Assembly (NCBI RefSeq): GCF_000526515.1
Contig: NZ_JAGF01000001.1
Coordinates: forward strand, 4,431,233-4,495,232
Source: Cellulomonas sp. KRMCY2
GTDB lineage: Bacteria; Actinomycetota; Actinomycetes; Actinomycetales; Cellulomonadaceae
Length of the DNA: 64,000 nt
Direction: 5' to 3'
Shown here: one piece after another, positions 37,944 through 46,636 of the stretch
Position numbering within the stretch: the first letter of the stretch is position 1
Layout: each line of letters starts with the position of its first letter
Made by a program: the position numbers and the translations under genes
The notes under the pieces: model-generated
Database searches by the model: none
Told to the model about the DNA's origin: nothing
What the model saw: the letters and a program-made list of their open reading frames with translations, nothing else

Positions 37944-38671
37944 CGACACTGCGCGTCACCGCACCGCCTGGCGGATGGGCACCACCGTGGCCCGTCGTCA
38001 TCGAGATCGCCTCCGTGCTGCCACCAAAGTCGTGGGTGCTCGTCGGCGGGCTCATGGTGCAGTTGCACGCACGAGCAGCCGGCGTCGAAGAGGTCCGCCC
38101 GACACATGACGTCGACGCACTCGTCGACGTTATGGCCGTTGGCGTCAGCATGGCCAGGATCACCGCAGCGCTCACCGCCATCGGCTTCGCCGTCGTCGAG
38201 CCCGGCTGGCCAGAGTCTCCGGCGCACCGCCTGCGGCGCGATGACGACGTCATCGACGTCCTCGTCGCGGACCACCTGCCGAGGCACGCCCAGCCCCGCC
38301 TGCGCCGCCATCCCGTCATGGCGGTCGACGGCGGCGCCCAGGCGCTCGCCCGCACTCAGCAGGCCGTCATTGAGCACGACGGTGGCACCGTCGAGCTGAC
38401 CGTGCCGGACCTACTCGGTGCTCTCGTGCTCAAGGCAGCCGCGCACATGACGGACCGGCGCGACCGAGAGCGGCACCTCAGGGACGCCGCGCTCCTCGCA
38501 TCCCTGATCATTGATCACCGAAGCGAGCTCGGACGCCTACGGGGCTCGGATCGCAAGCGCCTACGTCATCTCACCGACGCCCTGGGCGACCCGCTCAATG
38601 ACGCGTGGCTCCTGCTGCCCGATGACGCGCGCCGGCGCGGCCAGGACACGCTGCGCATCCTCTCCACATAG
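37940..38671 (+). CDS. Nucleotidyltransferase-fold protein, putative toxin (AbiEii/MenT-like)
   Basis: This 243-residue protein has the nucleotidyltransferase layout: SWVLVGGLMVQLHARAAG (GG motif), then RPTHDVDALVDVMA (THDVD, the catalytic Asp pair), then DDDVIDVLVAD with the third acid. The C-terminal half has the LVLKAAAHMTDR..RERHLRDAALL segment of AbiEii/DUF1814-like toxins, which modify tRNA. ATG 37940 overlaps the stop of the HTH gene. Toxicity is inferred from family and pairing. Confidence 0.75.
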   Translation: MTTLRVTAPPGGWAPPWPVVIEIASVLPPKSWVLVGGLMVQLHARAAGVEEVRPTHDVDALVDVMAVGVSMARITAALTAIGFAVVEPGWPESPAHRLRRDDDVIDVLVADHLPRHAQPRLRRHPVMAVDGGAQALARTQQAVIEHDGGTVELTVPDLLGALVLKAAAHMTDRRDRERHLRDAALLASLIIDHRSELGRLRGSDRKRLRHLTDALGDPLNDAWLLLPDDARRRGQDTLRILST

Positions 38672-38731
38672 TCCCCCCGGGCGTTACGATTCGCGTTACA
38701 TAGCCTGCCGCGCGAGTCGAAGGATGCGCCG

Positions 38732-39166
38732 ATGGACGACGCGACCGCTGGGGACCTGCGTAGTCACTACGACGGCGCAGACACGTCCGCGGAGCTCGAG
38801 CGCGCCGAGCTCGACACCACGGCCGTCGCCGAACCGATGGCCGGGATCACAATTCGCCTCTCGGCCGCGACCCTCGACGCCGCACGCGTGCTCGCGAGCG
38901 AGAGGGGCCTGAGAGTCACGGCGCTCCTGCGCGAATGGATCGAGGAGCGCGTCGCCGAGCAGGCCGACGACACCCGCGTCGTACCCGTCGCCGCTCTCAA
39001 GCGCCTGATCGCCAAGAGCCGGTTCCCAGCGACCTTCGGGCCTGAGGTCGAGGTCGAGGAGGTGGACCTCGACACGACCACCGTCACGGTTCGAGGCGAG
39101 CGCTTGACCGAGGAACGGGCGGAGGCCATAGCCCGGGACGTCCTGGCTCGCAGCGAAGACTCCTGA
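38732..39166 (+). CDS. Ribbon-helix-helix (CopG-type) protein
   Basis: This 144-residue acidic protein has a central RHH motif (MAGITIRLSAATLDAARVLASERGLRVTALLREWIEERV) preceded by a disordered 35 residues and followed by a Val/Glu-rich domain. RHH proteins are repressors and often antitoxins. No toxin gene is attached: the neighbour downstream is convergent and the upstream NTase has its own partner. It may be an orphan or trans-acting antitoxin. Confidence 0.72.
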   Translation: MDDATAGDLRSHYDGADTSAELERAELDTTAVAEPMAGITIRLSAATLDAARVLASERGLRVTALLREWIEERVAEQADDTRVVPVAALKRLIAKSRFPATFGPEVEVEEVDLDTTTVTVRGERLTEERAEAIARDVLARSEDS

Positions 39167-39189
39167 ACTGACCCGGACGCGGGCCTGCG

Positions 39190-40107
39190 CTACGCGAGCG
39201 GGAAGGCTATCGCCAAGGCGCGGTGCACACGCTCCGTCATCGCGTCATCGAGCGCTCCTGGCGTCGCCAGCTGCTCCGCGAGCTTCTTCGGCCAGAGGAC
39301 TCCGACGCCGTCGATGACGAACGACCCGCCGAACAGCGGCCAGTCGGCCTCGACGAAGCAGAGCACCCCACGCACAGGCACGTCCGCCAGCCCGGCTGCT
39401 TCCAGCGCGCCGTGCACGAGGTCAACCTGCTTGTGCACGCCTTGGACGAGCTTGGTCTGATCCCTCGTCCCGACCACGAGCATCTCGACGCGGGGACGGA
39501 ACAGCCCGCCCACCACGCGAAGGTGCGGCCGGCCCTTGTAGCGCTTGGCGTCGATGACGAAGACACCCGCGGCGGACACGGCGATGTGGTCGATGTTGGC
39601 CTTGGTTCGCGGGATGCGCCGGTCGTGCAGAACGCGCACCCCCCGTCCGGCCAGGCCGTCGAGACCCTTGCCGAGCAATGCCTCGCCACGAGCGCCCGTT
39701 GCCCACGAGTTGGTGCTCTGTGGCTCGTCGGAGATCGCGAGGAGGAACCCGCCGATTCTCGGGTGCGCTGTCCGGACGCGGTCCTCCCGCTTGGCCCTGC
39801 GGCGCTCGTACTCGCGCTGCGCGGATGCACCGGCGGAGCCAGCAACGACGCGCTCCAGCTCGGTCGGGCCGATCCCCTGGGCCCCTGTCCCGGCCTGCCC
39901 CGCACCCTGCTCAGCCGCAGCCGTCGCTCCTTGTGGAGCAGGCGCGGGCGCGTCCCCGCAGGCGAGGCAGACGACGGTCTTCGATTCGCGCTCGTACACC
40001 GCCGTCTCGCCGGCAGGCAAGGCGGCGCCGCACTCGCGGCAGGTTCCGGCGTACCGCAGCCGCATGCGCTTCACGGCGGCGGACGGCGCCTCTCCGGTCT
40101 CGCTCAC
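39190..40107 (-). CDS. NERD-domain nuclease-like protein with N-terminal zinc ribbon
   Basis: This 305-residue protein has two CxxC pairs near the N-terminus (CRECGAALPAGE, CLACGD), a low-complexity Ala/Gly/Gln linker, and a NERD domain (about 130-280) with GARGEALLGKGLDGL, TKANIDHIAVSAAGVFVIDAKRYKG. NERD is a PD-(D/E)XK-type fold; D in NIDHI and D-x-K in IDAKRYKG fit the active site. Such proteins often appear with nucleic-acid or defence functions. GTG 40107 (or TTG 40110) follows the stop of the nuclease-like gene upstream by a few bases, so the two are an operon. Confidence 0.82.
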   Translation of the reverse strand: MSETGEAPSAAVKRMRLRYAGTCRECGAALPAGETAVYERESKTVVCLACGDAPAPAPQGATAAAEQGAGQAGTGAQGIGPTELERVVAGSAGASAQREYERRRAKREDRVRTAHPRIGGFLLAISDEPQSTNSWATGARGEALLGKGLDGLAGRGVRVLHDRRIPRTKANIDHIAVSAAGVFVIDAKRYKGRPHLRVVGGLFRPRVEMLVVGTRDQTKLVQGVHKQVDLVHGALEAAGLADVPVRGVLCFVEADWPLFGGSFVIDGVGVLWPKKLAEQLATPGALDDAMTERVHRALAIAFPLA

Positions 40108-40118
40108 CAACGCACCCG

Positions 40119-41528
40119 CTACTCGGTCGGTGCGATGACGCCGACCTCTTCCGCCGCCGTCGGCGCGTCACCACCGCCGTCGGGCGTCGGATCGTCCTGT
40201 GACGACAGGGCGGTCGAGACGAGCGCCGGCGCGACCTGCGCTTCCTCCGTCGCCAGGGCGTCGGCCTCGGACCGAAGCCGCGGAGGCGCGGCCGCCCATG
40301 CCTTCAGCTGCTGGACCACCTCCGCGTAGAAGGTGTCGATCGCGGACAGGACGGAGTCGATGAACGAGCCACGGCCGCGGCCCCGCTTCGTGCCCATCGG
40401 CACGGTCATCGCAACGCGGAACGAACGGATCTCCTTGGCCGGGTCGGCGATCAGCAGCGCCGGGTTCTCCCGCACCTTCTTGAGCAGCTCGGCCGCACCA
40501 GCACCGCGCTCGTGGGCCGCGTGCGCTTCGATCCGGACGCCGTCGGGCGCGGTCTTGAGCTGGCGGAGCAACCAGTTGACGCGGGTCGTCGGACGGCCTT
40601 CGCGGGGCGCGTCGACGTCGATGTGGCACGTCACAGTCCCGGCCCGCAGGTCCGCCGTCACGACGACGTCGCTGACGGTGGCCGGGATCCGAATGGAGCC
40701 GCACAGCACGGCATCACGCGCGAGCTCGGTCACCAGCGCCTGCGTCCGGCTCGCCGGGTCCGCCAGCTCCTTGCGGCTGAGCACCGGCGTGACCTCGGTG
40801 CCCAGCTTCCGGCCGAGGCTGAGACAGGAGAAGCGGAGGAGCGCGTCGAAACGCGCTGCGACCTCCTTGATGCCCTTGTCGGACGCGCGCAGAGTGCCGG
40901 CGCGGACGGCCTCGCGGGTGGTGACCCAGCTCTCACCCATGTCGCTGAACTCCATGGCGCCCGAGCGCGGGTGCTCGAGGTAGCGGATCAGCTCACCGAG
41001 GATCCACGCCTGGTCGGGGTCCGCGACGCCGCGGAACTCCTTCTGCATGACCGCTTCGGACAGGATCTTGGTCCACGAGAGATGGTGCAGGGCTACCTTG
41101 CGCAGCTTGCGCTTGTCGACCGCCGTCGGGTGCTGGCCGGCGACCGGCGGAATCTCGTTCGAGATCGTCAGCACCGCGTCGTAACCCTCGTCCCGGGCGA
41201 TGTCCAGGTAGTTCTCAAGCTGCTCGGCCATCAGGACGTTCTCGCCGGTCTTGACCTCCACCAGCGCCGTCCACGACTTCTGCCCGCGAGCCACCCGGAT
41301 CAGCCCATCCGGGAACAACTTCTTCTCCCCGACGATGAACGGCACCTCGACAAAGGTCTGCAGGTTCCCCGCCGGAGCGCCGAACGGCTTGACGAGCACT
41401 CGGCCGAACTCGTGGACAGCCGACATCACGGCCAGCAGCGCCGAGGTCGCCCGCCGCTCCTGCTCATCAGCGCCGTTGATCCCCGACGTCGGGATCAGTC
41501 GAGCCTCGTGCCAGGATTCCTCAGCCAT
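40119..41528 (-). CDS. PD-(D/E)XK-nuclease-like protein
   Basis: This 469-residue protein is of an unnamed family. Residues about 70-130 (FPDGLIRVARGQKSWTALVEVKTGENVLMAEQLENYLDIARDEGYDAVLTISNE) have the D...ExK pattern and helix of restriction-endonuclease folds, with E-V-K as the probable metal site. The C-terminal third has an IDSVLSAIDTFYAEVVQQLK helix and an acidic tail. It sits directly upstream of the NERD gene. A role in cutting foreign DNA is inferred only from fold and setting. Confidence 0.7.
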   Translation of the reverse strand: MAEESWHEARLIPTSGINGADEQERRATSALLAVMSAVHEFGRVLVKPFGAPAGNLQTFVEVPFIVGEKKLFPDGLIRVARGQKSWTALVEVKTGENVLMAEQLENYLDIARDEGYDAVLTISNEIPPVAGQHPTAVDKRKLRKVALHHLSWTKILSEAVMQKEFRGVADPDQAWILGELIRYLEHPRSGAMEFSDMGESWVTTREAVRAGTLRASDKGIKEVAARFDALLRFSCLSLGRKLGTEVTPVLSRKELADPASRTQALVTELARDAVLCGSIRIPATVSDVVVTADLRAGTVTCHIDVDAPREGRPTTRVNWLLRQLKTAPDGVRIEAHAAHERGAGAAELLKKVRENPALLIADPAKEIRSFRVAMTVPMGTKRGRGRGSFIDSVLSAIDTFYAEVVQQLKAWAAAPPRLRSEADALATEEAQVAPALVSTALSSQDDPTPDGGGDAPTAAEEVGVIAPTE

Positions 41529-41686
41529 CTCAGCCCCTTCGATGAGTACTGCCCGAGGGGGTATCGACCTGCCGTGGCGATTCCATGAGCGACATCACCG
41601 TGGACGATCGCGTCATCTCGACCTTCCACTGCTGCCGAGCACGCGCAGTCACTATGCACTTCCTAGTCACGGAGACTAACCTCTGC

Positions 41687-42316
41687 ATGGTGAGTGAGGA
41701 ACGCGAAGCCCTGCGCCTCATCGCTCGTGCGCCGATGCGGACAGTTCGCGCCCCTGATCTCGCAGGTGTCTACGCGTTCCCCGCCTCCGCTCTCGGCGCC
41801 CTCGCCCGCCGCGGCGTCGTGCATCGCCTTGCCCACGGCATCTACTGCGCGGTTCCACCCGAGCACATCGGCGGCACCTGGCGTCCGTCGCTCGAGGCCG
41901 CCACCGCCGCCATCGCCACCGCCCTGTACGGCGACCGCATCCCCGTCCTGACCGGCCTCACCGCCGCACGCCTACATCAAGCACTCCCCCGCGCCCTCGG
42001 CGTCGGCCACGTCGCCGTGCCCACCCAGCGGAGGCCGATGCGCCTCGCAGACCGCGACGGCGAGATCCGCTTCGTCATGCGCACGGTCGCGAACCTTGAC
42101 GCGGTCGCAGTGACGACCGAGCTCGGCCAAGCGCTCGTGACCACGCCCGAGCAGACCCTGCTCGACCTCGCACGCGCCGACCCGCGGGCGGAGGACCTCG
42201 ACACCCAGGAGGCGATCGACGCGTTGCGGCGTCAGTGCGATCCCGCGGTCCTCGAGGACTTGGCCACCCGCCAACGCATGCGCGCTACCCACACCCGCCT
42301 CACCGCCGGGCGGTGA
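41687..42316 (+). CDS. AbiEi-family antitoxin-like transcriptional regulator (orphan)
   Basis: The protein has about 209 residues from ATG 41687. The N-terminal winged helix (ALRLIARAPMRTVRAPDLAGVYAFPASALGALARRGVVHRLAHGIYCAVP) is the AbiEi signature, followed by LTGLTAARLHQ and TTPEQTLLDLARADPRAED. AbiEi proteins repress and neutralise AbiEii nucleotidyltransferase toxins; none is adjacent here. ATG 41687 follows TAACCT by four bases, so the message may be leaderless; a start at 41585 would add 34 residues. Two AGTCAC copies at about 41647 and 41664 may be operator parts. Confidence 0.75.
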   Translation: MVSEEREALRLIARAPMRTVRAPDLAGVYAFPASALGALARRGVVHRLAHGIYCAVPPEHIGGTWRPSLEAATAAIATALYGDRIPVLTGLTAARLHQALPRALGVGHVAVPTQRRPMRLADRDGEIRFVMRTVANLDAVAVTTELGQALVTTPEQTLLDLARADPRAEDLDTQEAIDALRRQCDPAVLEDLATRQRMRATHTRLTAGR

Positions 42317-42338
42317 GCGACGCCTGGCGGCATCGGGC

Positions 42339-42644
42339 TCAGAACAGCTGCCCATCACCCTGCACGTGCGGCCGACGCCGATGGGCACGCGCCGACTTCG
42401 CCGTCGGGGCGAGCGCCGTCAGGTCCGATGACGCTGCGGCCGGTGGAGCGTCATCGGTGGCGCCGCCCTCGACGGTGTACAGGGCGACGAGGGCGTCGAC
42501 GTGCTCGGGTAGCAGCCGGATCCTTCCCTTGGCGAGGCGCAGGTGCGGGATCCGCCCGCGGCGCGCCTGCTCGCGCACCCACCACGTCGACATCCCGAGG
42601 GTCTTCGCGACCTCCTCGGGGGTCAGAGTCACGTACTCGGTCAT
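42339..42644 (-). CDS. Excisionase-like HTH protein
   Basis: This 101-residue protein has an N-terminal MerR/Xis-type HTH (LTPEEVAKTLGMSTWWVREQARRGRIPHLRLAKGRIRLLPEHVDAL) and a disordered, basic tail. Proteins of this size in islands often act as excisionase (recombination directionality factor), so it may direct the module A integrase; that is inference. A 40-base upstream element is shared with the next gene upstream. Confidence 0.8.
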   Translation of the reverse strand: MTEYVTLTPEEVAKTLGMSTWWVREQARRGRIPHLRLAKGRIRLLPEHVDALVALYTVEGGATDDAPPAAASSDLTALAPTAKSARAHRRRPHVQGDGQLF

Positions 42645-42670
42645 CTCCGCACCGCCCTTCTGTTTGCTCC

Positions 42671-43210
42671 TACCTACAGGTATGCGGAATGGGGGTAGAA
42701 GATGTGCGTCATCGGCCGAACATCTGTGGATCACGGGGGTCCTGACGGATCCCGTGGGCATCGCTCGCATCGCCGAAGCGCTGGCGAGCACCCTGCCGGC
42801 TGATCCCCAACGCCCGCCCGACCTGCACCCAGCTGGCCCCGTCGACCCGCAGGTGCGCAACCGCGACCTCGACCTCGTCCTCGAGCCCGTCGACCACGCG
42901 CCGGGCCTCCGTGCGCGCCGCGGCGAGCTCCTCCAGGCGCGCAAGTGCGTCCGTCACCCGTGCCGCAGCCCGCCAGACGACGTCCTGGTCACGCACGCGG
43001 TCGACGACGCCTTCGCTCCTCACCCGAGGCGCCTCCGGTCCCGTGGGGGCACGCGGCCCGACGCCGACCCCGAACGCCGCGCCCGCCGACGGCGCGGGCC
43101 TCCCCCGCCGGTCCACCTGCCGACCCGCCCGAACCCGACTCCCCTTGCCCATGACGCCTCCCGATGCGCGCTCCTACCTACCGGTGTGCGGAACGGAGGG
43201 AGAAGATGTG
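42671..43210 (-). repeat. Duplicated 40-bp promoter-region element (42671-42713 and 43170-43210)
   Basis: Two direct copies (gctcctacctacaggtatgc... and gctcctacctaccggtgtgc...) share about 34 of 41 positions and stand 499 bases apart, each just upstream of a minus-strand HTH gene. The shared core contains a TACCT..AGGTA-like dyad. The likely meaning is a common operator for both genes. Confidence 0.75.
42709..43152 (-). CDS. HTH-containing protein
   Basis: This 147-residue protein has a basic, Pro/Arg-rich N-terminus and a helical part (VTDALARLEELAAARTEARRVVDGLEDEVEVAVAHLRVDGASWVQVGRALGISRQGARQRF). The last segment is a helix-turn-helix of a type seen in small actinobacterial DNA-binding proteins. 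The start is ATG 43152. It shares an upstream element with the excisionase-like gene and may be co-regulated. Confidence 0.72.
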   Translation of the reverse strand: MGKGSRVRAGRQVDRRGRPAPSAGAAFGVGVGPRAPTGPEAPRVRSEGVVDRVRDQDVVWRAAARVTDALARLEELAAARTEARRVVDGLEDEVEVAVAHLRVDGASWVQVGRALGISRQGARQRFGDASDAHGIRQDPRDPQMFGR

Positions 43211-43333
43211 GCCTGCCGCGGCAAGAGCCCTTGTCGCGGCAGGGTCGGAGGCTTGCGACTCCTCTTACATCTCGATGCGATCCCGGCGCCAGAAGCGCCA
43301 CGGATCGTCTCGTACCCCGATACGGTGCGGACC

Positions 43334-44800
43334 ATGAGCCCGCCGACGCCGCCGGACTGGTACCCCGACCCTCAGAACGCATCCTTCGTTCGTTGGTGGG
43401 ACGGACAGCGTTGGACCGAGCACGTTCAGCAGGCGAGGCCTCACGCGGCTCCGCCGCCGAGCCTGCCGGCGCAGCCGTCATCACCTACGCCCCAGTCGGT
43501 CTCACCCGCTCCACCGTCCGTGCCCGTGACTGCCGACACGTCCGAGCCTGCCCGCCGCAAGGTAGGTCTCTTCGGCGCTCGCGCTGCCGCCCGCGACCTG
43601 GCGGAGGAGAACGAGCAGCTTCGCGCGACGCTTGCGGAGACCGGCGCCCTTGAGCTCGTCGAGATCCAGCTCAAGACGTCCGATGCGCGCGACGAGCTCG
43701 CGCGCCTCAGCGCCGACGTGGTGGCCGCCCAACGCGAACTCGAGGGTCTGCGTCGACAAGCCCTCGACGTCCGCAACGCCATCGACGTCCAGGAGTTCGG
43801 TCTCTACGACTTCGAGCATCCCGCGGAGGCCTCAGCGCGGCTCGGCGCAGATCTCTCGGCGGTGCGCGTCGAGATCCGCAACTGCGTCACCGGCAAGCGG
43901 GCGACCAGTGCGGTCTCGAACTTCACGTTCAACAACTCGGCGGCCAAGGGTCGACAGTTCATCAGCGAGATGTCGAAGATGATGCTCGCCGCCTACAACG
44001 CCGAGGCGGAGAACGCCATCAAGACCGTCAAGGCGGGCGGCCTGAGCACCGCAAAGGCGCGGCTGGAGAAAGCCGCCGAACGCGTCTCGAAGAACGGCCA
44101 GATGATCTCGCTGAGCATCACCGGCGAGTATCACCGGCTGCGGATACAGGAGCTTGAGCTCGCCGCGCGACACCTGGCGGCGCTCCAGGCCGAGAAGGAG
44201 GTTGAGCGAGCACACCGCGAGGAGCTTCGCGAGGCCAAGCGCGCCGAGGAGGAGCTGCGTCGGGAGCGCGAGAAGTTGGACAAGGAGCGTGAGCACTACG
44301 CCAACGCTCTGGCTGCCCTGGAGGCTCGAGGCGACGACACCGGCGCCGCCGAGCTGCGCGCCAAGCTCGAAGAGATCGACAAGTCGATCGCCGACGTTGA
44401 CTACCGGGCGGCGAACGTCCGCGCCGGCTACGTCTACGTGATCTCCAACCTCGGTTCCATGGGTGAGCGTGTCGTCAAGATCGGCATGACCCGCCGACTG
44501 GATCCGATGGACCGCATCCGCGAACTGTCCGACGCATCGGTTCCGTTCAACTTCGACGTGCACGCGCTCTTCTTCTCCGAGGACGCCTATGGGATCGAGG
44601 CGATGCTCCACCGCAGCTTCGCCAACCAGCGGGTCAACCGGATCAACCTTCGCCGCGAGTTCTTCTACGCCACACCAGCCGAGGTGCTCGACGCCCTGCG
44701 CGAGCACAACGTCGCCGTCGTCGAGTACCGGACGGAGGCGGCGGCCGACGAGTTCCGAGCCTCACGAGAACTATCAGCGGCCCAGACTCCTACCGTGTGA
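43334..44800 (+). CDS. DUF2510-DUF4041-GIY-YIG-like (T5orf172) protein
   Basis: This 488-residue protein joins three parts. Residues 4-30 (PPDWYPDPQNASFVRWWDGQRWTEHVQ) are a DUF2510 motif. Residues 90-370 are DUF4041-like helices and coiled coil, including AAKGRQFISEMSKMMLAAYNAEAENAI. Residues 382-465 (GYVYVISNLGSMGERVVKIGMTRRLDPMDRIRELSDASVPFNFDVHALFFSEDA) are a T5orf172/MUG113 domain, related to GIY-YIG nucleases. Such proteins occur in phages and islands. ATG 43334 stands seven bases after TACGGT, suggesting a leaderless message. Function is unknown; nucleic-acid cleavage is possible. Confidence 0.82.
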   Translation: MSPPTPPDWYPDPQNASFVRWWDGQRWTEHVQQARPHAAPPPSLPAQPSSPTPQSVSPAPPSVPVTADTSEPARRKVGLFGARAAARDLAEENEQLRATLAETGALELVEIQLKTSDARDELARLSADVVAAQRELEGLRRQALDVRNAIDVQEFGLYDFEHPAEASARLGADLSAVRVEIRNCVTGKRATSAVSNFTFNNSAAKGRQFISEMSKMMLAAYNAEAENAIKTVKAGGLSTAKARLEKAAERVSKNGQMISLSITGEYHRLRIQELELAARHLAALQAEKEVERAHREELREAKRAEEELRREREKLDKEREHYANALAALEARGDDTGAAELRAKLEEIDKSIADVDYRAANVRAGYVYVISNLGSMGERVVKIGMTRRLDPMDRIRELSDASVPFNFDVHALFFSEDAYGIEAMLHRSFANQRVNRINLRREFFYATPAEVLDALREHNVAVVEYRTEAAADEFRASRELSAAQTPTV

Positions 44801-45203
44801 GGTGCCGTCCGGGCCCGGCACACACCCGTCGACTCCCTCGGCGCGCCAGCGGAAACTCCCGTTGTCCAAGCAGAGGCGAAGGGCCCGTGACACTTCTGGC
44901 ACTCGCGGCAACCGCACTTGCCACCTCTCCCGAGGCCTCTGAAAATGACGTCGGTCTCGCACTCGCCCGGCACGCAGCCGTGACGCGCGACGGTACCTGC
45001 TCCGCATCCGGTGGATGTGACGTTGCGGGCCAGCGCACCGACCATCCCCTCGATCACGTCGGTCGCCACCAGATACCCTGGAACCGGGAAGGGACCCCCA
45101 AGACCGCTGGCGTCCACAAACCCGTTGCCCGCAGTCTGGCTGACAACGCTGAGCAGCGAAGACGCCTGCCGTTCCGAACTAGCCACACGACGGAAGGGTC
45201 CGA
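44801..45203. other. 403-base stretch without a confident gene
   Basis: No frame here has convincing coding features. One minus-strand frame around 44880-45010 is cysteine-rich (CVPGECETD...CGCRECQKC) and could be a small zinc-binding protein, but it has no clear start and its frame runs into the upstream gene. I see no hairpin or repeat of note. Confidence 0.5.
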
Positions 45204-46520
45204 ATGAACCGGACGGCACTGCTCAACGCTTTCCTGCCGGCGACCGAAATCGACGAGCCTGCACGGTTCTCAGGACGTCGGGCCGAGGTCCAGGAACTGG
45301 CAGACACCCTTCGCGTGGACGGATCTGTTCCTCTGATCTATGGACATAGGGGGCTCGGGAAGTCGAGCCTCGCGCGCCAGATGATCCGAATCGCTCAGGG
45401 CGATACGGAACTCCTGGATCATCTTGCACTATCCAAGCTCGCTTTTGCAGATGACGAGCGTTGGATCGTCTTCCTTGTGAGGTGCACAAGTACGACAGCC
45501 TCGCTAAGCGACCTTCTACAACTAATCATAAATGCCGTCGAAGGCGCAGGAGATGTAGAAGACGCGACCAGGGCGACGGAGTCTGTGCACGGCGAGCGCA
45601 CAACGCGATTCAAAGCATCGATTAAGCTATTCGAGTTCGAGAATAGCCAAGACTACCGAACGGTAGTGACACGCGAGAGCTACGAAGACCTGAATCTCGA
45701 AGAGAAGCTCGTACGCCTGGCCGACCTCGTGTCAACCACATATCAGCACCCTGTACTACTTGTCATCGACGAAGTCGATAGGATTGCGAATACAACGGGC
45801 CTAGCGAGCTTCCTGAAGGCGAGTTCATCGCCAACTCTCAAGTTCATGTTGGTGGGCATCGCCGGGAGCCACTCGGAACTCCTCGCCGACCACGAGTCAC
45901 TCAGTCGGCAACTCGCTCCCGTCGCAGTGCAACAGATGTCCCCGGTGGAACTCGTGACAATCATCGACCAGGCTCAAACGTTCCTACGGCACACCGACAT
46001 TGCCGTGACGTTTAGCCCAAGGTCCCGCACGCGCCTCGCAAGACTCTCGGCAGGCTTCCCTTGGTTCATCCACGTGCTCGGTCAATCGGCATTGGTTAGC
46101 GTAGTCGACGAAGGCCGCGACGAGGTCCTTAGCGCGGACATCTCTGGGGCCCTACAGTCGCTAATAGAAACGAAGTTCGCACAGAAATACGCCGATCAGT
46201 ACCAGTCCGCCGTCCGTGACTCTCCGCAGCGCGAGATGACCCTCCGCATAATGGCACTATGGGATGCCACAGACATCCCCACCGCAGTAATCTACCCCAT
46301 GGCGCGGCGTCAAGGCGTTGGGAATCCCTCGATGCACAAGGGGCAACTGTGTAGTCTCATCTACGGTGCCCCGCTATACCAGCCCGTCTTCCAGTCTCGC
46401 GGTATGGTTCGCTTCCGAGACGAGATGTTTAAGGTGTACGTGCGTCTCCGGCCTTCGAACTATCTCGATGTCGACCTCCACGCCCAGGAAGAGTACGAGG
46501 CTCTGCTGAAGTCGACATGA
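45204..46520 (+). CDS. AAA-family ATPase
   Basis: This 438-residue protein has an ORC/Cdc6-like or STAND-like AAA core: Walker A GHRGLGKSS at residues 47-55, Walker B LLVIDEVDRI near 190, sensor region FMLVGIAGSHSEL, and a C-terminal winged-helix-like part (LRIMALWDATDIPTAVIYPMARRQGV). Codon use is markedly less GC-rich than its surroundings (many AAT, ATA, ACA, AAG), pointing to a separate foreign source. It is convergent with the RelA/SpoT-NdpA pair. Single AAA proteins of this type are frequent in defence islands; the role here is unknown. Confidence 0.82.
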   Translation: MNRTALLNAFLPATEIDEPARFSGRRAEVQELADTLRVDGSVPLIYGHRGLGKSSLARQMIRIAQGDTELLDHLALSKLAFADDERWIVFLVRCTSTTASLSDLLQLIINAVEGAGDVEDATRATESVHGERTTRFKASIKLFEFENSQDYRTVVTRESYEDLNLEEKLVRLADLVSTTYQHPVLLVIDEVDRIANTTGLASFLKASSSPTLKFMLVGIAGSHSELLADHESLSRQLAPVAVQQMSPVELVTIIDQAQTFLRHTDIAVTFSPRSRTRLARLSAGFPWFIHVLGQSALVSVVDEGRDEVLSADISGALQSLIETKFAQKYADQYQSAVRDSPQREMTLRIMALWDATDIPTAVIYPMARRQGVGNPSMHKGQLCSLIYGAPLYQPVFQSRGMVRFRDEMFKVYVRLRPSNYLDVDLHAQEEYEALLKST

Positions 46521-46636
46521 AGGGCGGCTGCCACTCACCAGGAGCAAACAGGGCGACGCGATAGATCGTCAACGGGCCGATCCGGGCCGCATTCCAGAGG
46601 AACGCGACCCGGATCGACGTTGCGGCACGATCCCAA

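Noticed and set aside
44665..45219. Cys-rich minus-strand frame (CGCRECQKC) as a zinc-finger gene
   Set aside because: It has no clear start, low-complexity flanks, and overlaps the 3' end of the GIY-YIG-like gene. It is left as an unannotated stretch.
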